From the NCBI GenBank assembly GCA_033980235.1, contig CM067072.1, forward strand, positions 24,131,192-24,195,191: 64,000 nt of DNA, read 5' to 3'. Both the position numbers and the translations under genes were made by a program. Under the pieces are notes generated by a model. It ran no database searches. It saw nothing but the letters and a program-made list of their open reading frames with translations, and was not told the DNA's origin. How positions within the stretch are numbered: position 1 is the stretch's first letter; each line of letters begins with the position of its first letter. Below are positions 1 to 11,357 of the stretch, in pieces. This DNA is from Diadema setosum (taxonomy: Eukaryota; Echinodermata; Echinoidea; Diadematoida; Diadematidae).

Positions 1-80
1 GGGAGAGAGCGGGAGAAGGGGAGAGAGGGAGAGAGAAACAGAGAGACGGAGAAAGAGAGCGAGAGTGGGAAGCAGTGAGG
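1..80 (+). repeat. GA-rich microsatellite
   Basis: GAGAG/GGGAGA-type purine-rich low-complexity sequence at the window edge. Confidence 0.8.
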
Positions 81-1797
81 CAGAGCGGGCTTTGTACGAT
101 GACTGCATAAAAAGCTAGTTGAGCATGGTCCATTAGGCATGACAGAGCGGCAAATTGTAGCCAGGCCTGCCCCGGCAAGTCCCCGCTTTCCCAGGGTCCG
201 GGGGTGTGCTATTTTTGGGGGAGGCTGCTTTTATATCGGGAATTATGCAGACGGCCGGATCGCGGCGCACAGGTGAATCAGCAATGCTCCACGGCTCCTT
301 GAGACACATTTTCACATCACAACATAGGCGAATGAACAGCCGCTGTACACATAGGCGATGCGTGGAAAACACTTTCTGCATCTCGGCTCTTAATCTGTCT
401 TTGATTTCTTTGTTGCTGGAATAGAGAGATTCCATAATCTCTGATCTACTGCTTCCAATTCTTCATGCTCAACTACAGTATTGTACCTTAAAGCTCCAAT
501 TATATAGTTTTGATGCTGCCAGAGAAGCATTTCATTTCTGTAACAAAACTGGCTTAGTCCCACTCCCAATGGCTGACGACACAAAGTCTCTAGCTTTTGT
601 GATCACATTGGTTCGGCAGAGATCAAATGATCTCTGAAAGTACTGCAGATTAGGCTCAAGAAAGCCATATTGAATATAAGTGTACGGGACTACCATGATT
701 TTGAGTTTCATTGTCGGATACAAAAACATAGCACCTTTTTGTTCTAAGTTTCCTGCAGCAAATAAAACACGACTAAGGATGTAATAAAAGGTCTTTAAGT
801 CTGTTCACAGGGTATAGTATATGTGTGGTATATAGTGAGTGGTGAAAAAGATTTGGCCCTTGCATGTGGAGTTATATTATTTAGAGAACAGGATTAAAAA
901 AAGGGATTAAAGACAAGACCTCTGTTCAAACATGGCTAATCAAAGACAAGAAATACCTTTTAGCAGCTTTGCAGTTTGTGTAAGACAAATACTGGCCCAC
1001 AGAATAACTAATAACTGAGAAATTTACTATTTATTGCAATAAACAAGCTAGAAATATTCCTCTCCATGGTGCACGGCTATATACAGTATACATTCTAGGA
1101 ATTTTTCTTTTTACACTCATGCCCAAAGGAACAATAAAAAAAAAATGTGATAAATAACTCAACCTAGTTTATGTGTCTCAGAAGAAATGGCAAGAGGGCT
1201 CATTTCTTTTCTGAGATAATTGATCATTTTCTTATTACTTGATGCTCCTTGAGACTTTGTGACAGGCTAAACTAGTCTTGCCCCTAAGCACACACTATTC
1301 CTAACATATAATGTATATTCTTGCACTGCACACACATGATTCGTGCAAACCAATCTGGCTCCTTACACGATTTAATCAGGGGTGGAAATGTCGGGTTTAT
1401 TGGGAGGCAATTACGTTCATTAGTCTTGCCTCCTTCTGAGCCCACATGCCCACAACGAGCATACAGACTACAGCACAGACTCTAAAACATGTTGGTATGG
1501 AAGGGGATACCACATATTCTGCTCTCACAGGAGAGGATTAAGCACACGAGCAAGATGTCAGTGGCCTGGCTGGCTTAATCGCTTCCATGAATTCAGCTAA
1601 AAAGAGTGAAAGGTTGATGTCCTTAGGATCTTCTCAATACACATTGTACACACACAATCTACAATTTTGACATCATTATCTCATTCTATGTCTGTTGCAG
1701 ACTTCAGCAATTATGGTCCTTCTGTCTCAGCAATTTTCAGAAGAAATCACCTGAATTCTGAAAGTAAGTCAAATTTTCTTCATGAGAAAGGACTCCT
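81..1797. other. Noncoding stretch
   Basis: About 1.7 kb with no exon recognised. The first 400 bases are relatively GC-rich and carry short open frames on both strands without recognisable domains. The remainder is AT-rich. If the host gene continues below 11244, this is intronic. Confidence 0.5.
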
Positions 1798-1949
1798 GGG
1801 CCCTGTTGCACAAAAAGATGCAATCAAACATAAGTCAGGAAATCAAACATAACCCACGTATCAGCCAATCAATATCGAGTATTCAGAGACTTGCGATTGA
1901 TTTTTTGACTTACTGTATGTTTGATCTCAGCAGTGATGCAACAGGGCCC
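1798..1949. mobile_element. Small inverted-repeat element (GGGCCCTGTTGCA ends)
   Basis: The 152-bp segment starts GGGCCCTGTTGCA and ends TGCAACAGGGCCC. Inside, CAAACATAAGTCA on the left mirrors TGACTTACTGTATGTTTG on the right. It is non-coding and MITE-like. No clear target duplication is visible. Confidence 0.65.
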
Positions 1950-2255
1950 TGACCACATTAAAAGTTTTGTTAGATGACCAAAAAACAATTCGAGAAGAAC
2001 CACTCAATAGGAATGTTTACAGATGACTTTTGCTCTATAGAAGCAGAGCTTTTTATTCCTTGGGGCAGCGACATCATCAAATGCTGGTTTTGAACCCAAG
2101 AATCTAAAAGAGTGCCCAAAGACATGGCATGGTGAGAATCCAGAACGTGGTGGCCAGCAGATCTTTCATAAAGACACTGCAGTAAGAACGGTATGATAAT
2201 GGTTTACAGATGAGATGCTAAACCCTCACATACATGTACCTCTATCCCTGGGTGA

Positions 2256-2647
2256 TTAAAGGGTGTGTACAGTTCTGGTCGAGGTGAGGATTTAGCTTTT
2301 AACGTTTTGCGAGATATTCAGAAACCACTCTATGAGATGTCAAAGAGCATGCAATTCTAAAGGGTATCAAAAGTTTATTTGATGAAAATCAGTTTTGAAA
2401 TGGCTGAGATATCCAAAAACAAGGTGAAACAAAGAGATCCTAATAAAGTTGTGGCCTGTCACCTTTTATTATTATCACTTTTTTGGATATCTCAGCCATT
2501 TGAAAACCAATTTTCATCAAATAAACGTTGAATCCTTCTTAAAATTACATGCTCTTTCATATTTCATAAGAGGTTTCTCATTATCTCACTTAAAAATGTT
2601 CAAAACATGAATCCCTTACCTCAACCAGTACGGTACAGTCCCTTTAA
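2256..2647. mobile_element. TTAA-bounded palindromic MITE, family A copy 1
   Basis: The ends read TTAAAGGGTGTGTACAG and CTGTACC-type sequence closing in CCCTTTAA (a 1-2 base variant). Almost the whole 392 bp is an inverted repeat: TTTGATGAAAATCAGTTTTG on the left faces its complement on the right around an A/T-rich centre. There is no coding capacity. It shares sequence with 13966-14343, 37970-38338 and 39998-40389. Confidence 0.82.
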
Positions 2648-2854
2648 CCCATACTATGCAAAAGAAGAAGAAAGGACAAGCCACTAATTAAAAGTATTTT
2701 TACTCATGCTACGGTCTTCTGCCTGATGGAGGCAAATGGACATCAGATGGAAGCTTTGAATGCTGGAATGCTGGAATCAAGTGTCATGAAACAACACAGG
2801 GTGAAAAGTTTGAAATGTGGTCAGCACACTGACAGACACTGAGCCGAAAATGAT

Positions 2855-3505
2855 GTGGTATACAACACCAAACACCTCAAGATCAACCCTGGGTAATCAA
2901 CCTTCTGAACTATGTGTTATACAACACCAAACACCTCAAGATCAACCCTGGGTAATCAACCTTCTGAACTACATGTATGTGGTATACAACATCAAACACC
3001 TCAAGATCAACCCTGGGTAATCAACCTTCTGAACTATATGGTATACAACACCAAACACCTCAAGATCAACCCTGGGTAATTGTCCTTCTGAACTATGTGG
3101 TATACAACACCAAACACCTCAAGATCAACCTTGGGTAATCAACCTTCTGAACTATGTGGTATACAACATCAAACACCTCAAGATCAACCCTGGGTAATCA
3201 ACCTTCCGAACTATGTGGTATACAACACCAAACACCTAAAGATCAACCCTGGGTAATCAACCTTCTGAACTATGTGGTATACAACATCAAACACCTCAAG
3301 ATCAACCCTGGGTAATCGACCTTCTGAACTATGTGGTATACAACACTAAACACCTCAAGTTCAACCCTGGGTAATCAACCTTCTGAACTATGTGGTATAC
3401 AACACCAAACACCTACAGATCAACCCTGGGTAATCAACCTTCTGAACTATGTGATATACAACATCAAACACCTCAAGATCAACCCTGGTTCATCAACCTG
3501 CTGTG
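2855..3505 (+). repeat. 59-bp tandem repeat (11 copies)
   Basis: About eleven head-to-tail copies start near 2855, 2914, 2979, 3036, 3095, 3154, 3213, 3272, 3331, 3390 and 3449. Each begins GTGGTATACAACACCAAACA and contains ATCAACCCTGGGTAATCAAC. One copy has a 6-bp insertion (ACATGT). The open frame through the array is a by-product of a stop-free unit and not a gene. There are no unique spacers, so it is not a CRISPR-like array. Confidence 0.92.
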
Positions 3506-5924
3506 ATGTGTTAATAGGAAGGGCACCACTACGAGTTAGAGAGGGAGAGAGTGTGGAGAGAGAGAGAGAGAGAGAGAGTTCGGCAAGCCAAACTCCCATC
3601 TCTATGCGGTCAGCACATTACCCTTATTGCATTCATTCTACTCCACTGCTCTACCTTCCAAGAATTGTCACTCACTGGCTAATTGCGTTTCTCGCGCATG
3701 ACATATTCGTCATTGATACAGAGTAAACATGGTAGGGGAAAAAACAAAACAAAACAAAACAAAACAGGGCAGAGAACTTGGTCTGAGAATTAATATTAAA
3801 AGACAAAAACAAGAACATTTCAGCTTTCCAGCATACTGTTAAATGAAATTGCAAATTTATGGCACTAGAGAAAAAATTGAGAGTATTTGCCACCATAAGG
3901 GGCAATTGACTTCGTACTCTGCTGCATGTTTTAATTGTGACCATCAGGAGGGATCCAATCATGAGTTTGTTTCTTTGTTTGTTTTGACAGAGTGAATTCT
4001 CCTTGAATCATCAGAGCAAACTTAATGTGAAGGGAAAAAAGCAAACTTTGGGACAATGCCATATTTTGTTGACATTTCGGATGGCTTTTGACACAGTTGC
4101 CGGCCAACTTTTGCAGAACTATCACAATTCTTCTTATGAGTCAAGATTTCCCACTGTTGGTGTGAACGGTCCTCACTGTGTAGATAAGATGATGAAATGC
4201 TTCCAGCAGGTTCCATTCAGAGATATAAAAGAGATTATTAATTGCAAGATTTCTTGAGATCTGTATCAAGATTTTTTATGTCCACAAAGGCAAAAATCTT
4301 GAGATTTGAATCATGATGCAAATCTCAAGATTCTGCATCCTGCCAATTTGCATCAGTGTGAATCCCTCTAATGGCCAGTAAGTAAAGAACAACCACATAA
4401 AATGAAGGACATCCACATTACTATTTTGTTATCTTGTTGTTTGCAGAGGCATAACACGCATGATTCATAATCAACAAATACATTTCTAATCACTTGCAGC
4501 TTCCGGTGAAGCATGCCATTGACACTAATGTAGTTGGTAGTGTTTTCTCTTCTCTTTTCTTTTCTTTTTTTTTTGGGGGGGGGGGGGTAAATATACTGAA
4601 CTGCTTTCTCAATACCAGTCAACATTTAGATCTAACTAAATCATCATTCATATGAATAATCACATCAAAAATATATAATGCTAATATCTGTTTACAAGAA
4701 AGAGGTGCAATTTGACTTGCATGACATTTTTGTTTGGTTTTTTTTTTTCTTTTCTTTTTCTAGATCCTTGAGTAACTTCGGCTGTGGCTGATAAAAGTGG
4801 GATAACTCCTCACGCAAGTAGAAATTGGATGACACACATGCACAGCAACATCAGCAAAGAATAAAGTGAAAGGTCAAAGGTATCTGCACTGTCACGTCGT
4901 AATCAGACTCCGTATAAGGACTCGAGAAAATGAAGGAAATTTGTGCTCATGGAAATAACAAACTGAGCTTAATTGGCCCACATCACGGATCAAGAACGGT
5001 TGCCCACCGCGACAGCTGGCGAAGGCTACACTTTTCACAATCTTATTTACCGAGTAGTTACATCATTACCGCACCTAAGTACGTGACTAGTGAATTTTGG
5101 AACAGAGTGTGGCAAGTTCAATGTAACTCTTTGAATCTAGACTCATGATTTGAAGATGGCTTTATCCTTGAAGACTTGGTGGCTAATGTCTTCAATAATG
5201 ATACACTGGGTATGTTCTGCATTTGGTTCTCTTTGTTTTGTTTTGTTTTTTACTTTAGTTGTTGTGTTTTTCTTTTCCATTCTATATTTCACTATTAAAA
5301 TCTGTTTGGTTTTCCTGTTTGAAACTTGGTTTATCAACTAGGTAAAATGATGAAAATGAATTTTACTTCCACTCCAACAATGTCTGATTCTGTTCAGCAT
5401 TTCCTTCTTATTTCCCAAAGAAAGAGTATATTTCCACAGAGAAAGAGAAAAGCGGTGACCTTATGCCTGGAACTATGACCATTATTTGATCAAATGAAAT
5501 TGGTTAGCAGTCATATCTGACCTTATGCAGGGATTAGGGTTGGGGGAGGAGGAGATTCAACAATATATAGTCATCCTTTCTCTCAGTTTTGAAATACTTT
5601 GAAGTGGATATATACACTGCCGTCAGTGTGCCATCTGTCCAAACACTGCCATATGTCAACTTGCACATTTGTGTACCAAATGTCACCACATCAAAAAGAA
5701 AGTTTTACCACTGCCATACCTCAAAGTATAAAGCTTGCCTTCAATCTTAGATTATAACACTGCTAGTATCAAAGCTCTATTATGTACAATAACGGGTATA
5801 TCTTTTATCTTTATATGTAGTATGTGTGCAGTTATATATTCGTATGATTACACTGATCCACTCTCAAGACATCACACCATCAAACACACACACACAGAAG
5901 ATTTCAAGCACAATCACAAATGCA
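3506..5924. other. Noncoding stretch with microsatellites
   Basis: Holds a GA run (3556-3578), an AAAAC run (3739-3765), a perfect 14-bp-stem hairpin (4295-4332, arms AATCTTGAGATTTG and its complement with a 10-base loop) and a T/C tract followed by 13 G (4540-4587). No exon was recognised. Confidence 0.55.
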
Positions 5925-6107
5925 GTAGTGTAGGAAGGGACAGATATCTATTCCAAACAAGCATGATGTTTTGTTCTGCTACTATTCAGAGTGACAACTT
6001 TTTACAAGACTTCATGGCTATACATGACAAACATGTCATTAACTTTGGATTACACATTTGGATCTCATCCTGGATATTTCACAGCAGAAGGAGAAAATAT
6101 AGGTTGC
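5925..6107 (+). repeat. Dispersed repeat, copy 1 (no insertion)
   Basis: Starting GCAGTAGTGTAGGAAGGGAC, this ~180-bp segment is related along its length to 9280-9536 (shared words GACAACTTTTTACAA, CATGT, TTAACTTT). That second copy is interrupted by a 93-bp TTAA mini-foldback absent here. Family unknown. Confidence 0.65.
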
Positions 6108-6435
6108 CTGTGTCTGGATGAACTACCTCAGAAGTTTAAGAATTATCATTTAGAAGATCACTATAGTGGTAAGTTTCCATCATGCACGAGGCACATTGCC
6201 CAAAGATGTGTCCACTGAAAATCACTCTTGATGAGCTGTCAGAATCATTATCCTTATTTGTCAAGACATACATAAAAAGAGAGGCATGTGTGAAATACAT
6301 TCAATTGTCTGATATCTGCAGAATATTAAATGCCAAATAGCATAACAGGTATCTCTTGATTATTTCCATCTCTGAAAAATTAGTTATCAAAATGACAAAT
6401 GCCCATTTTTTTTTCTAATTCCCAGACGATAAAAA

Positions 6436-6515
6436 GGGAGGGGGTGGGGGGGGGGGGGGGGTGGGGGGTGGGGGGTGGGGGGTGGGGGTGGGGTGGGGGG
6501 GGGAGGAGAGGGAGA
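6436..6515 (+). repeat. G-rich tract
   Basis: Nearly pure G with single T interruptions, including a 16-base G run at 6446-6461. It has strong G-quadruplex potential on the plus strand, followed by a purine-rich GGAGAGGGAG tail. Confidence 0.85.
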
Positions 6516-7165
6516 AAGAGATAAAGAATCTCAGATTCTCTTTCGATATTTTCTAGTCCCTTTAATGCTCAAATACTGGCAAGGGCGTCACAGACAGAGA
6601 CGTATAACTGAGCAGAGGCTCATGGGAACACGTAATCTTCCAGCCAGTGTCCATCAAGTGTCAATTTCTCGGAGAAAACTCAATCGCGAGGCCAAAATTT
6701 ACCCCAACCTGTCATCTTGTCTCCAGGAAGATGGATCCTAGTGACTTCTGTGAGATGCAGGGAATCTTCCTATTCACACACACACACATACACATACAAG
6801 TGGCCGTGTCCACCAAGGTATTTGAACCGAGATTAAAACTTTAAAGTTTGTTGCATTTAGCTCCTTACAAGCCAAAAGCAAAGGCAAATGGTTGCCAAAA
6901 GAGCAGCCATGTAAAATTTTGATGGTGTCTCTTACAGTAACATTGCCATATTTGTGTCCATGTCACACTGATTACTTCACAGACAAGCAATGCAAGGAGC
7001 AGCAGCGCAGATGAATTCATGCACAGATGATTAACTGGTGTGCACTGCATAGCCAGAAAGTTTTCAGAAAGTACGCCACAATGGGTAATATATCAACAAA
7101 CAAATAAAACATACACTTCAAAATAAAACTTTTGATTTTGTTAGTATAAAGTATGGAAATACGTT
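6516..7165. other. Noncoding stretch
   Basis: A moderately GC-rich 200 bp (6540-6735) is open on the plus strand but has no recognisable domain. The rest is AT-rich. I see no exon. Confidence 0.45.
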
Positions 7166-7172
7166 GTATACC

Positions 7173-8578
7173 AGGGCCGGTATTCCATAAACTTCTATGA
7201 CAAATTGCTTAAGTTTAAGCAATTTGTCTTAGATTTTTGCTTAGCTAAGAAAATTGCCCTAACGGTATTCCATAAACTGTAAGGCATTTTTATTAAGTCG
7301 GGCGATTTGGCTATTAAAAAATCTTAAATTCTGATGACGTCATAAGCAAAATATTCATGTCATCACTGTTCGCGAACAGCTGCCCTGCGGTGAAAGTCTA
7401 CGTATTTTACGTGTTTAAGCAACAATCGCAACTACCCTAGCCACCCATGGAAAAAGATGTAGGCCTAATGCACACTTTTTCAGAGGCTTTTTTTTAAATC
7501 AGATAGGAGCAACGTCTTCATATTACTCTAGGTCTGAACAGTGTCTAGAATGTCAGTAAATGGCCTACTTATTTAGTAGTAGGCAACCTAAACCTAACAG
7601 TTACGTGTTGTTTTGGATCTTTTCGGCCAAAGTTACGGCCTAACAAGTGAGACTCACACCGCAATCACATCACACCACATTTCAAGTACGACACCAAGTG
7701 AAAAAGGAAACATCATGAAATCACGAGAATCAAAATCAAAGCGAGTACTTATGTTTACACCCGAACGTAGTTACTAGGCCCAGATAACTTTAGTATTCCG
7801 TACTCACCGATCCGGTAGAGCCGGAGAGGACGCTTTGTGACAGTACTCGCCTGACTCGATACACAAACTGTGATAGCCGCACGTGTATAAGCAAGCTAGG
7901 GCATACGTGTACGTAATGTAGTGGGTTGTGGCATAAACGTAGACTTTATATCCGGGAGGTTATGTGCGTTCCTCTAGCTGCGCGCTCCACTCCGCCGCTA
8001 ATGCGCGCTGAGAAGGAGGTCGAGGGCACGCATATACATGCAACACATACCCCCCCCCCCCCCCCCCGATTCCCCGTGGCCCATGGCCCACCGAGTTTCT
8101 ACCGTATTGTTACTGTGCAAGTTCCCACGAGACGCTTCGTCAAACCCTGAACTCATTTCATTTACATTACTGATTACTGATGAACTTCTTTATTTAGCAA
8201 AAAGATGAAAAATCATGAGCTAAAGCCACCATCTTTTCTTCATTGTTATGCTACACCCATAATTTTTTCTTACTGGAACCCAAGTTAAGGCAGCTCAATA
8301 GCTGTCTTAGATTTAGGATAAATTTCTTAGACAAATGTCGTTGTGGAATACCGACGGCACATTTTTAAGAAAATATGCTTAGCCAGCAAGCCGAAATCTG
8401 TCTTAGCTATGACAAAATTCTTAGCAAAATTCTTAGCAAAATGCTAAGACAAATTTTTAGTCAATTTTTAGGGAATACGAACTTAAGCTAAGAATTTTAT
8501 CTTAGCCAGAAAATAAGCAAAATTGCTTAGATTTTCTGACTTAAGCATGCTTATCTAGTTTATGGAATACCAGCCCAG
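7173..8578. mobile_element. 1.4-kb foldback element with 7-bp target duplication
   Basis: The terminal inverted repeats read GGGCCGGTATTCCATAAACT and AGTTTATGGAATACCAGCCC. The element is flanked by GTATACC on both sides (7166-7172 and 8579-8585). The arms (about 7173-7330 and 8285-8578) are built of reiterated TTAGC/GCTTAAG-type subrepeats. The middle (~900 bp, including 18 C at 8050-8067) is unrelated, more GC-rich sequence with no transposase, so the element is non-autonomous. Confidence 0.78.
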
Positions 8579-8585
8579 GTATACC

Positions 8586-9279
8586 TCATTATACAATTCA
8601 AACAACACATAAACTGGGCCACCGATGTTTCGCTGCTTGTGGTTTCACTGCTTGTCATTTCGCATCCCACGGTTGACATCGCTATGACGACCCTTCATAG
8701 CACGCATTCCCGGCCTGCCAGACCTCGATTGAGCCAAGATGGTGATGACAAGTGCCGCAGTGACGGTCGGCAAAGCAAGCCCGTCAAGACCGGGCATCAG
8801 CTCACGCTTCGAACTCGCCCCCTGATGGCAACGATACATGATAGCCAACCACAACGACTCCGATGGAACCGAAATAGCAGTGATGGGAGCGGAGATAGGA
8901 GTGATGAAAATGGCGATGACAGCAAACATGAACACTGTCAAAACTCGCAATCAAACCATAAGCCGGTCTAGCCCCCTCCCCCAACGTAAAAAAAAAAAAT
9001 GGTAGTCTTGTTTCGCTGTGAGCGGAGCGCACACGGCAGCAGGAAGTCTTGTGCCTGACTGATGCCGACGACAAACTCTTGCCAAATTTTCCCTTCTATT
9101 CCTCTCCTGGCCTGCATCACGCCAGAGCATGCCGCTCTCTTAGACACGCCCAGACAGTGATGATGTAATGATCTCCTTGGCGACAAGTGACAAAGACTCA
9201 GCTCATCTTCCCATCTAGTCTCAAAATATTGCATCACAGCACACAACAAAATACCTCAAGTTTCCATTTACTATCTTAA
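8586..9279. other. GC-richer noncoding or unidentified open segment
   Basis: Positions 8639-8971 are open on the plus strand (110 residues, D/S/R-rich) and 8645-8950 on the minus strand (101 residues, with a hydrophobic start). Neither shows a recognisable domain or splice context. Base composition is unlike the surrounding AT-rich intron. I cannot say whether either strand is coding. Confidence 0.3.
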
Positions 9280-9536
9280 ATGAAGTAGTGTAGTAAGGGA
9301 CATATATCTACTACAAACAAGCCAGATGTATTGTTCCTCTAGCAAGACAACTTTTTACAACACTTAACCCATTGAGGACGGGCTGATTCTGCTCCAACAC
9401 ACATTTCCCACAGACACTTGCCCGAGTATACTCAGGACTCGTCCTCAATGGGTTAATAGCATGAGTAACAAAAAAGTCAGTTAACTTTTGATTAAAACAT
9501 GTTTGGACATTTTATGGTTGAAGGTGAAACTGTAGG
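9280..9536 (+). repeat. Dispersed repeat, copy 2 (interrupted)
   Basis: Homologous to 5925-6107. The two halves (9280-9363 and 9457-9536) are separated by the mini-foldback 9364-9456. Confidence 0.65.
9364..9456. mobile_element. 93-bp TTAA mini-foldback, type 1 copy 1
   Basis: TTAACCCATTGAGGACG at one end faces CGTCCTCAATGGGTTAA at the other. The centre carries CATTTCCCACAGACAC. It sits inside a repeat whose paralogue (5925-6107) reads straight through, so it behaves as an insertion at TTAA. Confidence 0.75.
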
Positions 9537-9540
9537 TTAA

Positions 9541-10646
9541 TATTTCTCTTAATATCAAGCAAGCAAGCTTTCATAGACAAATAATTAGTTTCCAAGAGAA
9601 ATGACAAAGCTGTTTCCCACATATCATGCAAAATAGTCTTTTGTCTTTTCTGGCCACAAACTTTAGAGTCCATGAAATATGGTGTAGCTGTACTGGTTCT
9701 ACAGTCTTCAACAGCTTAAAACAGGTCTATGTGAAGAGGTTGATAGTGAAATGGTGGCAGACTTGCATACACTATGGGAACATCTTACAAGGAAGGCATC
9801 ATGTTTTGAACATAATAAGATTTCGGAAAAGTCAAATTTTTTTTCCCCATGAATCACTGTTATTGAAAGCCCACTCCATCATGAATGAATTACTGAATGC
9901 ACAAACAATCAAACAAATCAGTCAATAATTAAACAAACACACACATGGAGGAATGAATGGATACATAAATAAATCAATAATAGACAGATAAATAATTCAA
10001 CAATGACATGATACATAAATGCACACAAAATAGAAGAGGTAAATGTAATGAAGGAACACATGACTCAGTGAAAACACTTTTACTGCTGCACTACAATGTA
10101 CATGTATTAACAAGTCCTGCGAAAGATTGAGAAAAACATTCTCTAATGACCCTAATGTAACAACTACCCTATCAAATAGCAACTTGCAAATTGAAGACAT
10201 TTGGATGGTGATATAGAGCACTTGCTTTTATCCTAATGGGGAAGCATCTGATGAGGAATAGCAGAAGATACTGCACAAATGTTTTGAATATACAGTAAAG
10301 CAATAGCAATCAAAGAGAGTGTATAATGATATAAGCACTTAGCTCCAATCACCAGAAAACCATTTCTTTTATCAGGTCATTACATTAATCTTTACCAACT
10401 CTTGAAAACAAACATTTTACAAGGTTTCTTAAACAGTTCATTGTGAACTTTACAGTGTGTAAAAAGTACCTTGCCATGTCATAGCTCTAAAAACAAGAGC
10501 AGCAGAAGCAATACAGCAAATGACAATCTCATTCATCGTGATGACATGTTGCATGGAATGAAAAAAAAATATATAGCATGCACTGGGTGTGGAGACAGTA
10601 GCTGCAAATGAAAGAGGGGGAGAGGGTGAGGAAGATTGAGAGAGTG
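9541..10646. other. Noncoding stretch
   Basis: AT-rich sequence with simple A/T-rich runs (9900-10020). No gene signal was seen. Confidence 0.5.
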
Positions 10647-10654
10647 GCAGATGG

Positions 10655-10671
10655 ACAGATAGATAGGTAGG

Positions 10672-10702
<31 letters not shown>

Positions 10703-10855
10703 GTAGATAGATAGATAGATAGATAGATAGGTAGATAGGTAGATAGATAAAAAGATAGATAGATAGATAGGTAGATAGATAGATAGATAGATACATACAT
10801 ACATACATACATACATACATACATACATACATACATACATGGATAGATAGGTAGG

Positions 10856-10906
<51 letters not shown>

Positions 10907-10975
10907 GTAGATAGAAAGATAGCTAGATAGATAGATAGATAGGTACATAGATAAAAAGATAGATGAATATATATA
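10655..10975. repeat. GATA microsatellite with a TACA block
   Basis: Mostly (GATA)n/(GGTA)n units with an internal (TACA)n block at 10791-10840. Long minus-strand open frames here are tetranucleotide-repeat artefacts. It lies in the intron about 270 bp below host exon e. Confidence 0.92.
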
Positions 10976-11243
10976 TATATAGAGAGAGAGGAATATATAG
11001 ATAGATAGATGAATAGAAATATAAATAGATGGATAGATGGATGGGGGATGGATGGATAGAGGGATAGACAGATGAGAGAGAGAGGGAAAGGTGGCAGACA
11101 GGCAGACAAATAGATGGAGACAGACACAGATATAAAAATAGAGAGAGATGTTCCGTGACAGCACGGAACAAAAAAAAAAAAAAAAGAGAGAGAGAGAGAG
11201 TGCGGGTAGGACTCAAAATCCTCACTGAACGTCATCAACTTAC

Positions 11244-11357
11244 TCTTGATGTAGAGCGCCAGAGGAGCCGTAGTCAGCATCACTATAAGAGGCTGGCCTC
11301 CGAAGAGGGAGAAGAAGATCCCGCACATCGTCTGGGAAATGATCACTTTCTTCACAT
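11244..11357 (-). CDS. SLC4A11: SLC4A11-like exon e (second membrane span)
   Basis: The acceptor CTGTACGTAG abuts 11357 and the donor GTAAGT is at 11238-11243. Two starting bases complete the aspartate codon split with exon d. The exon encodes DVKKVIISQTMCGIFFSL, then FGGQPLIVMLTTAPLALYIK. The GQPL..TTAPLALYI motif is diagnostic of SLC4A11 within the SLC4 family, where others have a GPLLVFE-type sequence. The exon ends one base into a codon. The following exon (rest of span 3 onward) was not found between 1 and 11243, so the intron probably runs out of the window. It sits beside a long GATA/TACA microsatellite. Confidence 0.92.

Noticed and set aside
2855..3505. CRISPR-like array
   Set aside because: Units are contiguous 59-bp tandem copies without unique spacers, and the DNA is eukaryotic.
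2817..3726. Open frames through the 59-bp repeats as a repeat-protein gene
   Set aside because: The frame is an effect of a repeat unit without stops. There is no initiation context, no splice signals and no known domain.
10450..11243. Long minus-strand open frame of S/I/Y/L repeats
   Set aside because: Produced by the stop-free GATA/TACA microsatellite. Only 11244-11357 within this frame is real host exon.
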